DNA of 64,000 bases from Motilimonas sp. E26 (GCF_021278025.1 NZ_JAIBHJ010000004.1:121116-185115); one strand, 5' to 3'; counted from the first letter of the stretch, positions 28,395 to 38,166 are shown. Made by a program: numbers and translations. The notes: a model not told the origin generated them from the letters alone.

Positions 28395-31300
28395 TTACTT
28401 AGGGATTTTGTTGGCAAACACACTGTAATACAAAATAGGGATCACCACTAACGTTAGTAACGTCGAGATAAAAATCCCGAAGATTAAACTGATGGCTAAG
28501 CCATTAAAAATCGGATCGTCCAAGATAAACAGAGCGCCGATCATCGCGGCTAACGCGGTCAGTAAAATCGGTTTTGCCCGCACCGCGCCGGAGTGGATCA
28601 CTGCTTGCTCAAGGGGCACGCCTTGCGCAATTTCTTGATGAATAAAGTCCACCAGCAAAATAGAGTTACGCACGATGATCCCCGCTAGGGCGATCATGCC
28701 AATCATCGATGTGGCGGTAAATTGCGCGCCCAATAGCGCATGGCCAGGCAATACGCCGATAATGGTTAGCGGAATAGGCGCCATGATCACTAGGGGTACC
28801 AAGTAAGACTTAAATTGACCCACTACCAGCAAGTAAATCAAAATCATACCCACCGCATACGCGATGCCCATGTCGCGAAAAGTTTCATAGGTAATTTTCC
28901 ATTCGCCGTCCCATAAAATGCCAATGCCTGCAAGACCATCGGGCTGTTCAACGTAGTGTTGTGTGACATCTAGGCCTAATTCGTCCATGTTTAACGCCAT
29001 TTCAAACATGCCGTATAAAGGGCTGTCTAATGGGCCGGCCATATCGGCGATAACCATGATCATCGGCTGCATATTTTTATGCATGATGGCGGTTTCAATA
29101 TGGCCTTTTTCGATACTAACCAATTCCACCAGTGGCACTTTTTGTCCCTGAGGATTAGTTAAAGATAGGTTAAGTAATTCTCGTAATGCCAGCTTATCGG
29201 TTTCTTGCAGTTGCAGGCGAATGGGCAACGGGCGCTTTTGTTGTGGATCATGAAACACCGCCACGTCTTTGCCAGCTAGTCCCGTATAAACGGCGTCGAT
29301 GATAGCTGATTGGGTAATGCCAAGTTGCGTTGCTTTATTGGTGTCTATGTTTATTTGCCATTGCGGTTGCATGGCTGGCAAGTCAATGTCCATGTCAACA
29401 ATGTCTGGCGTTTGTTTGAATATATCCAATAAGGTATTGGCAGCGGTTTCTCTGCTCACTTGGTTTGGGCCATACACTTCTGCCACTATCGGTGACCACA
29501 CGGGCGGGCCGGGTGGTACTTCAACTACTTTAATATTAGCTTGATAGGCTTTGCCTATATTTTGCAGTTCTTCGCGCACTGATAGGGCGATGTCGTGACT
29601 GCTGCGATCGCGGTGTTTTTTATCCACTAAATTTACTTGAATGTCAGATAAGGCAGGGCTTTGACGCAAAAAGTAATGGCGTACTAAGCCGTTGAAGTTA
29701 ATCGGTGCACTGGTGCCAGCGTAGAGTTGTACATGTTCAACCTCGGGCACTGTGGTTAAGTATTGCGCAAGGGCAAAGCCCAAGCGTTGACTGGTTTCTA
29801 AGGTACTGCCTTCGGGTAAATCGATCATCACCTGAAATTCAGATTTATTGTCAAACGGCAGCATTTTTAATACCACTTTCTCACTGATTGGCAAGGCGAT
29901 AGAGCCTAAGATCAGCAGGGATACCACTAACCATAAGCCAGCTCGTGCGCGCTTGCCGGTATTAGGGCGCAAAAAGGGCGTCATAAAGTAGGTGAAAATA
30001 CGCAGAATTTTGCTGTTATCGTTGTGATTCTCTTCATTATTATTGGCTGTTGTGGGTGAAGTGCTATGACTATGGCGGCGCAATAGATGGCGGCTCAGCC
30101 AAGGTGAGAGAATAAAAGCGACCATTAGTGAAATGAGCATGCCTAAGCTGGCATTGATGGGAATAGGGCTCATGTAAGGCCCCATTAAACCGGAAACAAA
30201 TGCCATTGGCAGCAAAGCTGCGATCACGGTAAAGGTGGCTAAAATAGTCGGTCCGCCCACTTCATCTACCGCCACGGGGATAAGTTCACTCATGGACTTT
30301 TTGCCCATGGCCATATGGCGATGAATATTTTCGACCACCACGATAGCGTCATCAACTAAGATGCCGATGGAGAAAATCAAGGCAAATAAAGAGACGCGGT
30401 TAAGGGTAAAGCCCCACGCCCATGAGGCAAATAAGGTCATGGCCAAGGTAACGGTAATCGCAATACCGACGACAATAGCTTCACGCCAGCCCATGGTGAT
30501 CACCACTAAAATAATCACCGCAGCAGTAGCAAAAATCAGCTTGGCGATTAAGGTATTAGACTTGTCGCCAGCGGTAATGCCGTAGTTACGCGTGATGCTG
30601 TAATGCACATCTTTAGGTAACAGTACGTTTTCTAATTGGTGAATACGCTCGGTGATTTGCTCGGCGACAGCCACGGCATTTTTACCCGGTTGTTTGGCGA
30701 TGGCTAAAGTAATGCCGGCAAAAGTGCCGCGCTCATTGGTGTGCCAAACACTTTGTGTCGGTAGTTCAGCACCTAAGCTGACGCTGGCCACGTCTTTTAA
30801 ATACACCGGCGCGCCTTGGTGCATGGCGACAATTAACTGTTCAATCTCATCTAACCGGGTGAAAAACTGCCCTGTTTGCACTTGAATGATTTGGTCATCT
30901 TGTTGCAGCGGCGCAAGACCACTGCGAAGGTTACTTTGTGATAGTAACTGGCTTATTTGATTAAAAGACACGCCATAGGCGTTCATTTTTTGGCTGTCTA
31001 AGCGCACGCTAAGCACATTAGCTTGCTGGCCGAGCAGTTCAATGGTGCGGGTGCCGGGAATGCGTTTAAGCTCGGTTTCTAAGCTGGTGGCCACCTGACT
31101 GAGCTGAGCCATATCGGCATTGGTTTGCTCCGACCACAGGGTTAAACTGACAATGGGGACGTCATCAATGGCTTTGGGTTTTATTAACGGCTGACCGACG
31201 CCAGCTTGTTGTGGCAGTTTATCAAGATTGGCATAAAGCTGATTATACAACCCGACAATGGCTTCATTACGTGGCACGCCGACATCAAATACCACAATTA

Positions 31301-31580
31301 GCATGGCGCCTCCGGGCTGGGAGAAAGAATACAAGGTATCGATGCCGTGTAGCTCGGAAACAATTTGCTCAACAGGATAGGTCAGTAGATTTTCGACCTC
31401 TTGCACCGATGCTCCGGTAAATGGAATAAACACATCAACGAAGGTGACATCAATTTGCGGCTCTTCCTCTTTTGGCGTGACGATCACTGCAAACAAACCT
31501 AATAACAAACCGACTAGGGCCAGCAGTGGCGTAATAGCAGATCCTTGAAATGCACTCGCGATGCGTCCTGAAATGCCCAT
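28395..31580 (-). CDS. RND efflux transporter, inner-membrane permease
   Basis: This is an AcrB-type proton-driven efflux pump subunit of 1061 residues. The N-terminus ('PLLALVGLLLGLFAVIVTP') and 'YPVEQIVSELHGI' match the HAE-type RND branch. Two large periplasmic loops and twelve membrane segments are expected, and the hydrophobic blocks fit. Intramembrane acidic residues appear in 'GILVDDAIVVVENIHRH'. It is the second gene of an operon, 31 bp after the fusion-protein gene. The substrate cannot be told from sequence. No outer-membrane channel is encoded nearby, so a shared TolC is likely. Confidence 0.9.
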   Translation of the reverse strand: MGISGRIASAFQGSAITPLLALVGLLLGLFAVIVTPKEEEPQIDVTFVDVFIPFTGASVQEVENLLTYPVEQIVSELHGIDTLYSFSQPGGAMLIVVFDVGVPRNEAIVGLYNQLYANLDKLPQQAGVGQPLIKPKAIDDVPIVSLTLWSEQTNADMAQLSQVATSLETELKRIPGTRTIELLGQQANVLSVRLDSQKMNAYGVSFNQISQLLSQSNLRSGLAPLQQDDQIIQVQTGQFFTRLDEIEQLIVAMHQGAPVYLKDVASVSLGAELPTQSVWHTNERGTFAGITLAIAKQPGKNAVAVAEQITERIHQLENVLLPKDVHYSITRNYGITAGDKSNTLIAKLIFATAAVIILVVITMGWREAIVVGIAITVTLAMTLFASWAWGFTLNRVSLFALIFSIGILVDDAIVVVENIHRHMAMGKKSMSELIPVAVDEVGGPTILATFTVIAALLPMAFVSGLMGPYMSPIPINASLGMLISLMVAFILSPWLSRHLLRRHSHSTSPTTANNNEENHNDNSKILRIFTYFMTPFLRPNTGKRARAGLWLVVSLLILGSIALPISEKVVLKMLPFDNKSEFQVMIDLPEGSTLETSQRLGFALAQYLTTVPEVEHVQLYAGTSAPINFNGLVRHYFLRQSPALSDIQVNLVDKKHRDRSSHDIALSVREELQNIGKAYQANIKVVEVPPGPPVWSPIVAEVYGPNQVSRETAANTLLDIFKQTPDIVDMDIDLPAMQPQWQINIDTNKATQLGITQSAIIDAVYTGLAGKDVAVFHDPQQKRPLPIRLQLQETDKLALRELLNLSLTNPQGQKVPLVELVSIEKGHIETAIMHKNMQPMIMVIADMAGPLDSPLYGMFEMALNMDELGLDVTQHYVEQPDGLAGIGILWDGEWKITYETFRDMGIAYAVGMILIYLLVVGQFKSYLVPLVIMAPIPLTIIGVLPGHALLGAQFTATSMIGMIALAGIIVRNSILLVDFIHQEIAQGVPLEQAVIHSGAVRAKPILLTALAAMIGALFILDDPIFNGLAISLIFGIFISTLLTLVVIPILYYSVFANKIPK

Positions 31581-31611
31581 ATTTTTTCCTTATTTGAATG
31601 CGCCGTGACGA

Positions 31612-32718
31612 TTACTGACTGGATGCTAAATTTTGTTTTAGTTGCGCCGACATGACCGTTTGTGCATTTAGGGCGACCTCGTCTTGGTTGCGCAAACCCG
31701 AGATAATTTGCACTTGATCGCCTTGCGTTTGGCCGAGGCGTACCTGGGTTAACTGCCAACCTTGTGCTGTATTGAGGTAAACGGCGTTAAGTTGATAATG
31801 CTTGGTGACAGCGCTGCGCGGTAGCCAAATTTGCTCCGTCTCACCAATCGCAAAGCGTATTTTTACCCACATGCCGGGGCGCAATTGGGCGGCGGGTTTA
31901 TCTAAGGTGCTGTTGAAAAGGTTGTTAAAGTTAATGCGTAATTTAAAGCCATGGCTGGCGCTGTCAGCATAACTAAACAGCACCGCATCGCGGCTTGAAA
32001 TAACTTGCGCGTTATTAAGCAAAATATCGTATTGGGTATCGGGGGTGATGTAGCTTAAATAGGATTGTGGAATTGACGCTAGTGCTCTTAATTTGTCGAG
32101 AGAGAAACCTGAGTACAACGGCGTGCCCATCATCACGGTTTCGCCAATCTCAACATGACGTTCTGTTACTACCCCGGTAAAAGGTGCATTAACTTGAGTG
32201 TAGCTATGGGCTTGTTGCGCTTGGCTTAAGTGCGCTTTCGCAGCTTGTAAGCGGCTAAGGGCGGCTTGAGCATTGGCTTTAGCTTGATCGAGTTGACCTT
32301 TGGAAATAGCCCCTTGTGGATAGAGGGCTTTAAGGCGTTGTAAGTTTAAATTTGCATCGGTGTTATTCGCCTCACTGGCCGCTACATCGGCTTGCGCTGC
32401 AAGAATATCTGCCGCTTGATTGGTGTCGGTGATCTCTAATAGTGTGCTACCTGCAGGCACGAAATCGCTTACGTCATAATTAAGTTGGGTAATGCGACCA
32501 GTAGTTTGTGCGGATACGGTGCCTTGGTTGACGGCTTCGATGGTGGCATTAAGGGTTAAAGTTTCTGTGTGAAGGCTTGCTTGAACGCGGATTTTTTCAA
32601 ACTCGTCAGCTTGGCTGACTTGGCTAAAAAGTGTGATTAGCGAGAGTATCAGTGTGGTTAATAACCCGGTAATAAATTGCTGAGTTTGCTGTGGCATAAA
32701 AGCTTGAATATTATTCAT
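31612..32718 (-). CDS. RND efflux periplasmic adaptor (membrane fusion protein)
   Basis: This 368-residue periplasmic adaptor links the RND pump to an outer-membrane channel. After an N-terminal hydrophobic signal (about 15-37) come a lipoyl/barrel-sandwich half ('TLNATIEAVNQGTVSAQTTG'), a coiled-coil hairpin rich in A and Q (about 85-165), the second half ('APFTGVVTERHVEIGETV') and a beta-barrel. GGAG lies 7 nt before the start. There is no lipobox, so it is probably anchored by the N-terminal helix. No regulator gene is adjacent. Confidence 0.9.
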   Translation of the reverse strand: MNNIQAFMPQQTQQFITGLLTTLILSLITLFSQVSQADEFEKIRVQASLHTETLTLNATIEAVNQGTVSAQTTGRITQLNYDVSDFVPAGSTLLEITDTNQAADILAAQADVAASEANNTDANLNLQRLKALYPQGAISKGQLDQAKANAQAALSRLQAAKAHLSQAQQAHSYTQVNAPFTGVVTERHVEIGETVMMGTPLYSGFSLDKLRALASIPQSYLSYITPDTQYDILLNNAQVISSRDAVLFSYADSASHGFKLRINFNNLFNSTLDKPAAQLRPGMWVKIRFAIGETEQIWLPRSAVTKHYQLNAVYLNTAQGWQLTQVRLGQTQGDQVQIISGLRNQDEVALNAQTVMSAQLKQNLASSQ

Positions 32719-32893
32719 ATTATGACTCCATATTAAATGGGGGTCTGGCGAAACCTAGTCACATGCAGAGTAGAAAATCGCGTGTTGGTTTACTCATTTA
32801 CCTACTTAATTATTCTAGTCGTACAGAGCTAAACTCATGTTTTTTTTGATTTGGCGCATCAAGGTGCGCCAAATCAACGGAGCGATTATCCCA

Positions 32894-34597
32894 TTAAGCT
32901 TGTGCGAACTGGTAAGTGCGTAAACCGCCAAGCAAGTTACGCGCTTTGTATCCATTATTAACCAGTTGACGATAGGCGACATTACCGCGCAAACCTACTT
33001 GGCAATAGATGATGATCTCTTTGTCTTTTGGCAGCTCATTAATACGTTGGCGCAACTGATCAACGGGAATGTTGATTGCGTCGGCTAAGCTACCCATCGC
33101 TTCAAGCTCTCCGGGGTTACGCACATCTAACAGTATTTGCTCATCCGTTAGGTGACTTATTTCATGGTAATGTATGGCTTTCGCATCCCCTTTCATTAGG
33201 TTACTCGCCACAAATGCAGCCTGATTAATCACGTCTTTAGCGCTGCCGTACGGAGGCGCATAAGTAAGTTCGAGATGCTGTAACTGTTCAACGGTCATTC
33301 CTGCCCGTTGTGCCACCGCCATTACGTCGATGCGCTTATCGATGCCGTCTTTACCGACAGCTTGAGCGCCTAAAATTTTGCCCGAGTTGGGGTCAAACAG
33401 CATTTTAAACGAGACAATTTCAGCGCCGGGGTAGTAGCTGGCATGGCTGGCAGTATGAACATATACTTTTTCATACTCGATACCATCACGCTTAAGTTGT
33501 TTCTCGTTTTTACCTGTAGAAGCGACCGCAATGTCAAAAATTTTACAAATAGCGGTGCCTTGCGTACCTTGGTAAGCTTCATTGCGACCAAACATATTGT
33601 CTGCCGCCATGCGACCTTGGCGGTTAGCTGGCCCTGCTAATGGCACTAAGCTCGGTGCGTTCGTAACAAAATCTTTGGCCTCAACCGCATCGCCAACAGC
33701 ATATATAGCAGGGTCGCTTGTTTGCATCATTTCATTGGTGTAAATGCCACCTAGTTCACCGATCTGCAGGCCTGCTTGTTGCGCTAACTTAATCTCAGGT
33801 CGTACGCCAATCGCCATAATCAGTATATCGGTAGTGAGTGTTTCTCCGCTGTTAAGAGACAGTTTTAGTTCGCCTTCAATATGTTGATGGGCAGCATCCT
33901 CTCCCGAGTTTACATCTGCAATATGTTCACTAGGCAAGTATTCAACTGCCTCTAAAGCAACCCCTAGTTTAAGATCGACTCCTTTTTCACGAATTTCGGC
34001 ATGAGCAAAACCGGCCATCTCGCGATCGACAGGGGTCATAACCTGATCGGCCATTTCGACCAGCGTTGTTTTAATGCCAAGTTGATGGAATGCTTCCATC
34101 ATTTCTAATCCAATAAAGCCTCCACCAACAACCGTTGCATGCTCAGGCTTATTCATCTCGATGGTGTTTAGAATGCGCTCCATATCAGGAATATTACGCA
34201 GCGAGTGAGTAAGGGGATTGTCTAAACCTGGGATAGGCGGAACAATGGGGCCCGCACCAGGGCTAAGCAGTAAAAAGTCGTATGCTTCTCGATACTCGCT
34301 ACCATCAAGTAAGTTTTTCACTGTTACTGTTTTATCTTGACGATTGATGTGAGTGACTTCGTTCATCACGCGTACGTCAACATTAAAACGAGCAAGAAAA
34401 CTCTCAGGCGTTTGTAGCAGTAACTTGCTTTTATCTTTTATGTCACCGCCAATATGGTATGGCAAGCCGCAGTTAGCAAAAGAAACGTAGTGGCCTCTTT
34501 CGAACATGATAATTTCTGCATCTTCACTTAAACGGCGTGCTCTGGCAGCAGCAGAGGCGCCACCAGCAACGCCTCCGATAATTAAAATTTTTGTCAT
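32894..34597 (-). CDS. CoA-disulfide / polysulfide reductase with rhodanese domain (CoADR-Rhd)
   Basis: This is an FAD- and CoA-dependent pyridine nucleotide-disulfide reductase of 567 residues, similar to the Shewanella loihica enzyme that reduces polysulfide and CoA persulfide. Visible features are the FAD-binding 'IIGGVAGGASAAARARR', active-site Cys43 in 'SFANCGLPY', an NAD(P) site near 'VVGGGFIGLEM', and 'YAVGDAVEAKD'. The C-terminal rhodanese domain (about 470-567) has its catalytic cysteine at about 532 in 'IYCQVGLRG'. It is transcribed away from the ArsR gene together with the DUF2892 gene just upstream. Confidence 0.92.
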   Translation of the reverse strand: MTKILIIGGVAGGASAAARARRLSEDAEIIMFERGHYVSFANCGLPYHIGGDIKDKSKLLLQTPESFLARFNVDVRVMNEVTHINRQDKTVTVKNLLDGSEYREAYDFLLLSPGAGPIVPPIPGLDNPLTHSLRNIPDMERILNTIEMNKPEHATVVGGGFIGLEMMEAFHQLGIKTTLVEMADQVMTPVDREMAGFAHAEIREKGVDLKLGVALEAVEYLPSEHIADVNSGEDAAHQHIEGELKLSLNSGETLTTDILIMAIGVRPEIKLAQQAGLQIGELGGIYTNEMMQTSDPAIYAVGDAVEAKDFVTNAPSLVPLAGPANRQGRMAADNMFGRNEAYQGTQGTAICKIFDIAVASTGKNEKQLKRDGIEYEKVYVHTASHASYYPGAEIVSFKMLFDPNSGKILGAQAVGKDGIDKRIDVMAVAQRAGMTVEQLQHLELTYAPPYGSAKDVINQAAFVASNLMKGDAKAIHYHEISHLTDEQILLDVRNPGELEAMGSLADAINIPVDQLRQRINELPKDKEIIIYCQVGLRGNVAYRQLVNNGYKARNLLGGLRTYQFAQA

Positions 34598-34644
34598 GTA
34601 ACCTCACTCAAAAATGTTAATAAAGTTAGTTTGTTGAATATAAT

Positions 34645-34833
34645 TTAAGGCTGAAAGCCCAATTTTTTAAGCACACTTGCTGCTGGGCAAATTCCAGTAA
34701 ATGCGCTTTGAATTAAGTTAAAGCCAATAAAAGCCGTGAGCCATACAAAGTGAGGAGATACCCAATAGGTGAGCGCAATAGACAATAAAACCATGAACCC
34801 TGCAAACACGCGTACCGCATTTTCTAATTTCAT
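34645..34833 (-). CDS. DUF2892 membrane protein (YgaP-like C-terminal domain)
   Basis: This 62-residue protein has two membrane segments and the family motif 'TGICPAASVLKKLG' near its end. It matches the membrane part of YgaP-type proteins, where it is fused to a rhodanese domain. Here the rhodanese is in the next gene. It is probably the first gene of the CoADR-Rhd operon, 47 bp upstream of that gene. Its exact role in sulfur handling is unknown. Confidence 0.85.
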   Translation of the reverse strand: MKLENAVRVFAGFMVLLSIALTYWVSPHFVWLTAFIGFNLIQSAFTGICPAASVLKKLGFQP

Positions 34834-34875
34834 TTGATGCTCCTTGGTGACCCTATAAGCGTTAGGGAAATAATA

Positions 34876-34893
34876 TATTAGTATAATCTAATA
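34876..34893. promoter_or_regulatory. 18-bp palindrome, candidate ArsR-type operator
   Basis: TATTAG-TATAAT-CTAATA has perfect 6-bp arms around TATAAT. It lies 43 bp from the start of the minus-strand DUF2892 gene and about 106 bp from the ArsR gene, in the shared intergenic region. Because the centre is itself a possible -10 box, binding there would block transcription. The assignment to the neighbouring regulator is inferred from position. Confidence 0.55.
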
Positions 34894-34999
34894 AATCAAA
34901 TTGTATTTTAGTTTTTGCTAATTAAGTTTAATCTAAAATAGTTTTGACTAATCTTATATGCTTCACTTAAAATGCCCCGAACAGCTTAAAGAGGTAGCT

Positions 35000-35308
35000 A
35001 TGATAGATATTGAAACAATGCAGCAGCAGTCGGCTGTCGTTGCTGACTTTTTAAAAACCGTGGCGCACCCAGATCGGTTAATGGTGCTGTGTTTATTAAC
35101 CCAAGGTGAAATGAATGTGAGCGAGTTATCGCAACATTCTCGGCTTAGTCAGTCGGCGTTTTCACAGCACCTTAGTGTGCTGCGTAAACAAAATATAGTG
35201 AAGGTACGTAAAGAGTCACAGCAGGTGTTTTACTCCCTTGCTGACCATCGTATTGAAGCACTATTAGGCGTGCTTAAAGAATCATTTTGTGATGAGCCGA
35301 AGGCTTAG
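35000..35308 (+). CDS. ArsR-family regulator, probable persulfide sensor (SqrR/BigR/YgaV-like)
   Basis: This winged-helix repressor has 102 residues when started at ATG 35000, with GAGGT upstream. An upstream start at 34958 has no ribosome site. The recognition helix lies around 'LSQSAFSQHLSVLRKQ'. Two cysteines, Cys31 ('VLCLL') and Cys97 ('SFC' near the end), sit where SqrR, BigR and YgaV carry the pair that forms a polysulfide bridge. The classical metal-binding CVC motif of ArsR is absent. With CoADR-Rhd and YeeE genes on either side, a sulfide or persulfide signal is the likely input. Confidence 0.85.
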   Translation: MIDIETMQQQSAVVADFLKTVAHPDRLMVLCLLTQGEMNVSELSQHSRLSQSAFSQHLSVLRKQNIVKVRKESQQVFYSLADHRIEALLGVLKESFCDEPKA

Positions 35309-35337
35309 AGCAACCATTAATAAAATAGGAAAATAAA

Positions 35338-35760
35338 GTGGAAAATTTTACTCCTTGGAGTGCGCTCGCAGGTGGTGCTTTATTAGGGCTGTCGGCGGTG
35401 ATTTTATTATTGTTTCGAGGCCGAATTGCGGGTATCAGTGGCATATTGTCGGGCCTTTTTACCCCTCATAAAGAAGACACCAGTTGGCGCGTGTTATTTT
35501 TGGTTGGCATGATGTTGGGGGCGGCTATCTTATTGCCGATGGGGTTTAGTATTGCGAAGGTGCCGCAAGGCTCCACTTTATTGTATGTGCTGGCTGGGCT
35601 GTTAGTGGGGATCGGCACTAAGTTAGGCAATGGTTGCACCAGTGGTCACGGCATTTGCGGCATGGGGCGATTTTCTGTGCGCTCGGTGGTGGCGACAGTG
35701 GTGTTTATGGGCGTGGCGATTTTAGTGGTGTTATTACGTGAACAGCTAGGGTGGTTTTAA
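35338..35760 (+). CDS. YeeE/YedE (sulfur transport) family protein, first half
   Basis: This 140-residue membrane protein of the Sulf_transp family has the motif 'GNGCTSGHGICGMGRFS', the cysteine-containing signature of thiosulfate or other sulfur-compound transporters. There are four to five membrane segments. The start is GTG 35338 with AGGAAA before it. It is the first of a split pair; the second gene overlaps its stop (TAATG). Likely under control of the upstream ArsR gene. Confidence 0.88.
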   Translation: MENFTPWSALAGGALLGLSAVILLLFRGRIAGISGILSGLFTPHKEDTSWRVLFLVGMMLGAAILLPMGFSIAKVPQGSTLLYVLAGLLVGIGTKLGNGCTSGHGICGMGRFSVRSVVATVVFMGVAILVVLLREQLGWF

Positions 35761-36203
35761 TGAATCGTGTTATCGCTTTGTTGGCAGGCATTTTATTTGG
35801 TATGGGCATGGTGGTTTCGCAAATGGTTGACCCCGCCAAAGTCATGGGCTTTTTAAATATCAGCGGTAACTGGGATCCCAGTTTAGCCTTTGTCATGGGC
35901 GGTGCGTTGTTGGTGTTTAGCCCTTGTTATCATTTGTTTATTAAGCCGCGTCAAACAGCCATTAGTGGCGAGGTACTGAAAGTGCCAACCACAACGGCTA
36001 TCGACAAGCCCCTTATTATTGGCGCTAGTTTATTTGGTTTGGGTTGGGGACTGGCGGGCATTTGCCCAGGGCCGGCTTTAACGGCTTTAGTCACGGGACA
36101 ACAAGAAATATTATTGTTTTTGGCGGCGATGGCTGGTGGACAGTTACTGGTCATTGGTTGGTCGAAACTGCGCGTGCGGGCGATGCAGCGAGCGTCATCA
36201 TAG
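35760..36203 (+). CDS. YeeE/YedE (sulfur transport) family protein, second half (DUF6691)
   Basis: This 147-residue membrane protein is the partner of the preceding gene. The motif 'GLAGICPGPALTAL' carries the second conserved cysteine of the family. The start ATG 35760 overlaps the previous stop by one base; an upstream GTG in frame is less likely. The two half-proteins together equal one full-length YeeE. Confidence 0.88.
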   Translation: MNRVIALLAGILFGMGMVVSQMVDPAKVMGFLNISGNWDPSLAFVMGGALLVFSPCYHLFIKPRQTAISGEVLKVPTTTAIDKPLIIGASLFGLGWGLAGICPGPALTALVTGQQEILLFLAAMAGGQLLVIGWSKLRVRAMQRASS

Positions 36204-36238
36204 CGGTTAATTAATAGTGCTTCAGCTACTATTAATGA

Positions 36239-38128
36239 CTAATCAGAGCTTGGCGAGGTTGGCTGAGCCTGATTGATATCGCCGCACAGATGCTGAAAAT
36301 TGATTTTTTGCTGGGCAATTTCCTGGCTAATTAATTGATAATTTTGATCTGATTCTGGTACATACAAAGGATTGTTTGGTAAAAAAAGCCAACAAAAGAG
36401 TCGACCAATCAGTGAGCCTTTCATATTTCCCGAAATATTTTGCAGTAATGCTTCTATTTCATTGATGACTTTATCCAGTGCCGAATACTTGATGGTAGTG
36501 TGTTGATGACTGCGCAGCAAAGCGGTCATGGCATAGATCAGTGAAAGTAGGCGTAATAGCCGGCCTTGCTGCTTATCCCGACTCACGGGGAGTGGACTAG
36601 AAAACAGTAAATCTTCGCCCAACACGGCCAAAATATGGCTGTAGCGTTTAATTAACTTAAAATAAAATTGGTCACAGGCTCGGTAGGGATAGCGGGCAAA
36701 AAACTTATGGGTAAATACGATCAGTAATTGGTTAAGGGTAAAGCCGAGGTGGCTAATCACTTGCAGGTCAAATCGTTCAAGTTGTTGCGGTCCCTGACAG
36801 TTTTTATATTCATCCAATAAATAGGGGTGACAGGCATAAAGGTACTCAAAGTACTGGCTTGATAATGGCAGCACATAACGAGATCGCGTATGGTCAACTT
36901 CATTAGTGAGTAAGTCTGCAATCAATATAGGGTTTTCGCCGTTGTCAGTGGCGGAGCAGGTCATGGCGATACAAGCATCAAAGGAGGCGACACGCAGCAA
37001 TAGCCCAACTAATCGATCGGATCTGGGTTGCTTTGTGGTGTCTGGTGTTGCAAGGGGCGCATCAGTTGTTGAATGAGTGCTAATTAATGCTTGTTTCATT
37101 TGCGCGGCTTGTAAGGCGCTTAAATTGAGTTTTAACCACGCTTGCGCTCGGCAATACCAAGGTTTTACGGTCTCAGGGCAGATCAAGTCAGATAAAGCGA
37201 AAGGGTAAGCGGCGATAGAAAAACTACCCAACTGATTTTGACAGGTAAAAGAAAGTTGTTTGCAGTGCTCGGTTTCAATTAATAGATAATGCTCTTCTCC
37301 CTTTGCTGTTAAACGCACAGGTAAAATTAATAAATCGGGCATAACAGGGCTAGGGATAGGGTGTTTATCAATGGTTAATTCACCCTGAAGTGGGGTCATC
37401 TGTTGCACGATTGTGGCGGGTTCAACACTAAATAGCGCTTGTTTTCGGCCCTTGCAAATTGCTCGAAGCCAAATACTTTGAGCCTCGCGCGGTGCACAAT
37501 GTTGCAGAAATGACGCGCTACCTAAGCTGTTATGTAGCGCAACGGTTTCAGCTATCTCACTGTTTACGCTGGCGACTTTTTGGATGATTTTATTGATGCC
37601 ATAGCAAGAAAAAGCATGCCCCCCTAAATGGTAAGGTTGGCTTAAAGCAAAAAAGCCGCGTTGATTAAGATAGCGCCAGCAGGCTTCATTGATGCCACCT
37701 TGGCACGGTTCACTGTTAATCAATTGGCATAATTGATGAGTTGGTCCATCAAGGAAAGCTTGCTCTTGTGCGTTGATGCGCGGCGCCGGCTGGGCATGTA
37801 AATGGTGCCATTGGATTAACCCCGTTATTATTTTTCGCTCTAGCCAACCTTCACTATGGGGGAGTTGGGGAGGTAACCAGTGTTTTTTACGGCGGACAAA
37901 TAAGGCCTGTAAAGGGCGAGAGAGATAACGTTGTCGTAGGGGGGGATGATTGAGTAATAACGCTAATACCAAGTAAATAATAAATACGGAAATGGGGAGC
38001 CACTGCAAATAGAGAGTAAACAGAAAGAATAAACCCAAAATCAAGGTGGCACTGGCTAAAGATGCTTTGCCAATAATCAAGCACAGTAGGGTAAAAATTG
38101 ATGTTAAAACAATTGCAAAACTTAGCAT
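36239..38128 (-). CDS. Shortened FadE-like protein, probably not an active acyl-CoA dehydrogenase
   Basis: The protein has 629 residues; E. coli FadE has 814. The N-terminal membrane stretch, the 'INAQEQAFLDGPTHQLCQLI' segment, the 'ACHPYLLDEYKNCQ' segment and the C-terminal DUF1974-like part align by eye with FadE. The middle is much shorter: no 'TSPEAGSDAG'-type FAD-binding loop is present, and a different sequence ('FSVEPATIVQQMTP') stands there. A Glu-x-x-x-T-R-S string near residue 430 may correspond to the catalytic Glu region. It diverges from gmhA-yafJ, exactly where E. coli keeps fadE. The frame is open throughout, so selection for another role is possible. Confidence 0.7.
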   Translation of the reverse strand: MLSFAIVLTSIFTLLCLIIGKASLASATLILGLFFLFTLYLQWLPISVFIIYLVLALLLNHPPLRQRYLSRPLQALFVRRKKHWLPPQLPHSEGWLERKIITGLIQWHHLHAQPAPRINAQEQAFLDGPTHQLCQLINSEPCQGGINEACWRYLNQRGFFALSQPYHLGGHAFSCYGINKIIQKVASVNSEIAETVALHNSLGSASFLQHCAPREAQSIWLRAICKGRKQALFSVEPATIVQQMTPLQGELTIDKHPIPSPVMPDLLILPVRLTAKGEEHYLLIETEHCKQLSFTCQNQLGSFSIAAYPFALSDLICPETVKPWYCRAQAWLKLNLSALQAAQMKQALISTHSTTDAPLATPDTTKQPRSDRLVGLLLRVASFDACIAMTCSATDNGENPILIADLLTNEVDHTRSRYVLPLSSQYFEYLYACHPYLLDEYKNCQGPQQLERFDLQVISHLGFTLNQLLIVFTHKFFARYPYRACDQFYFKLIKRYSHILAVLGEDLLFSSPLPVSRDKQQGRLLRLLSLIYAMTALLRSHQHTTIKYSALDKVINEIEALLQNISGNMKGSLIGRLFCWLFLPNNPLYVPESDQNYQLISQEIAQQKINFQHLCGDINQAQPTSPSSD

Positions 38129-38166
38129 CTATCACCTCTTTGTTAGTATAGATGAAGTGTTTTGAG

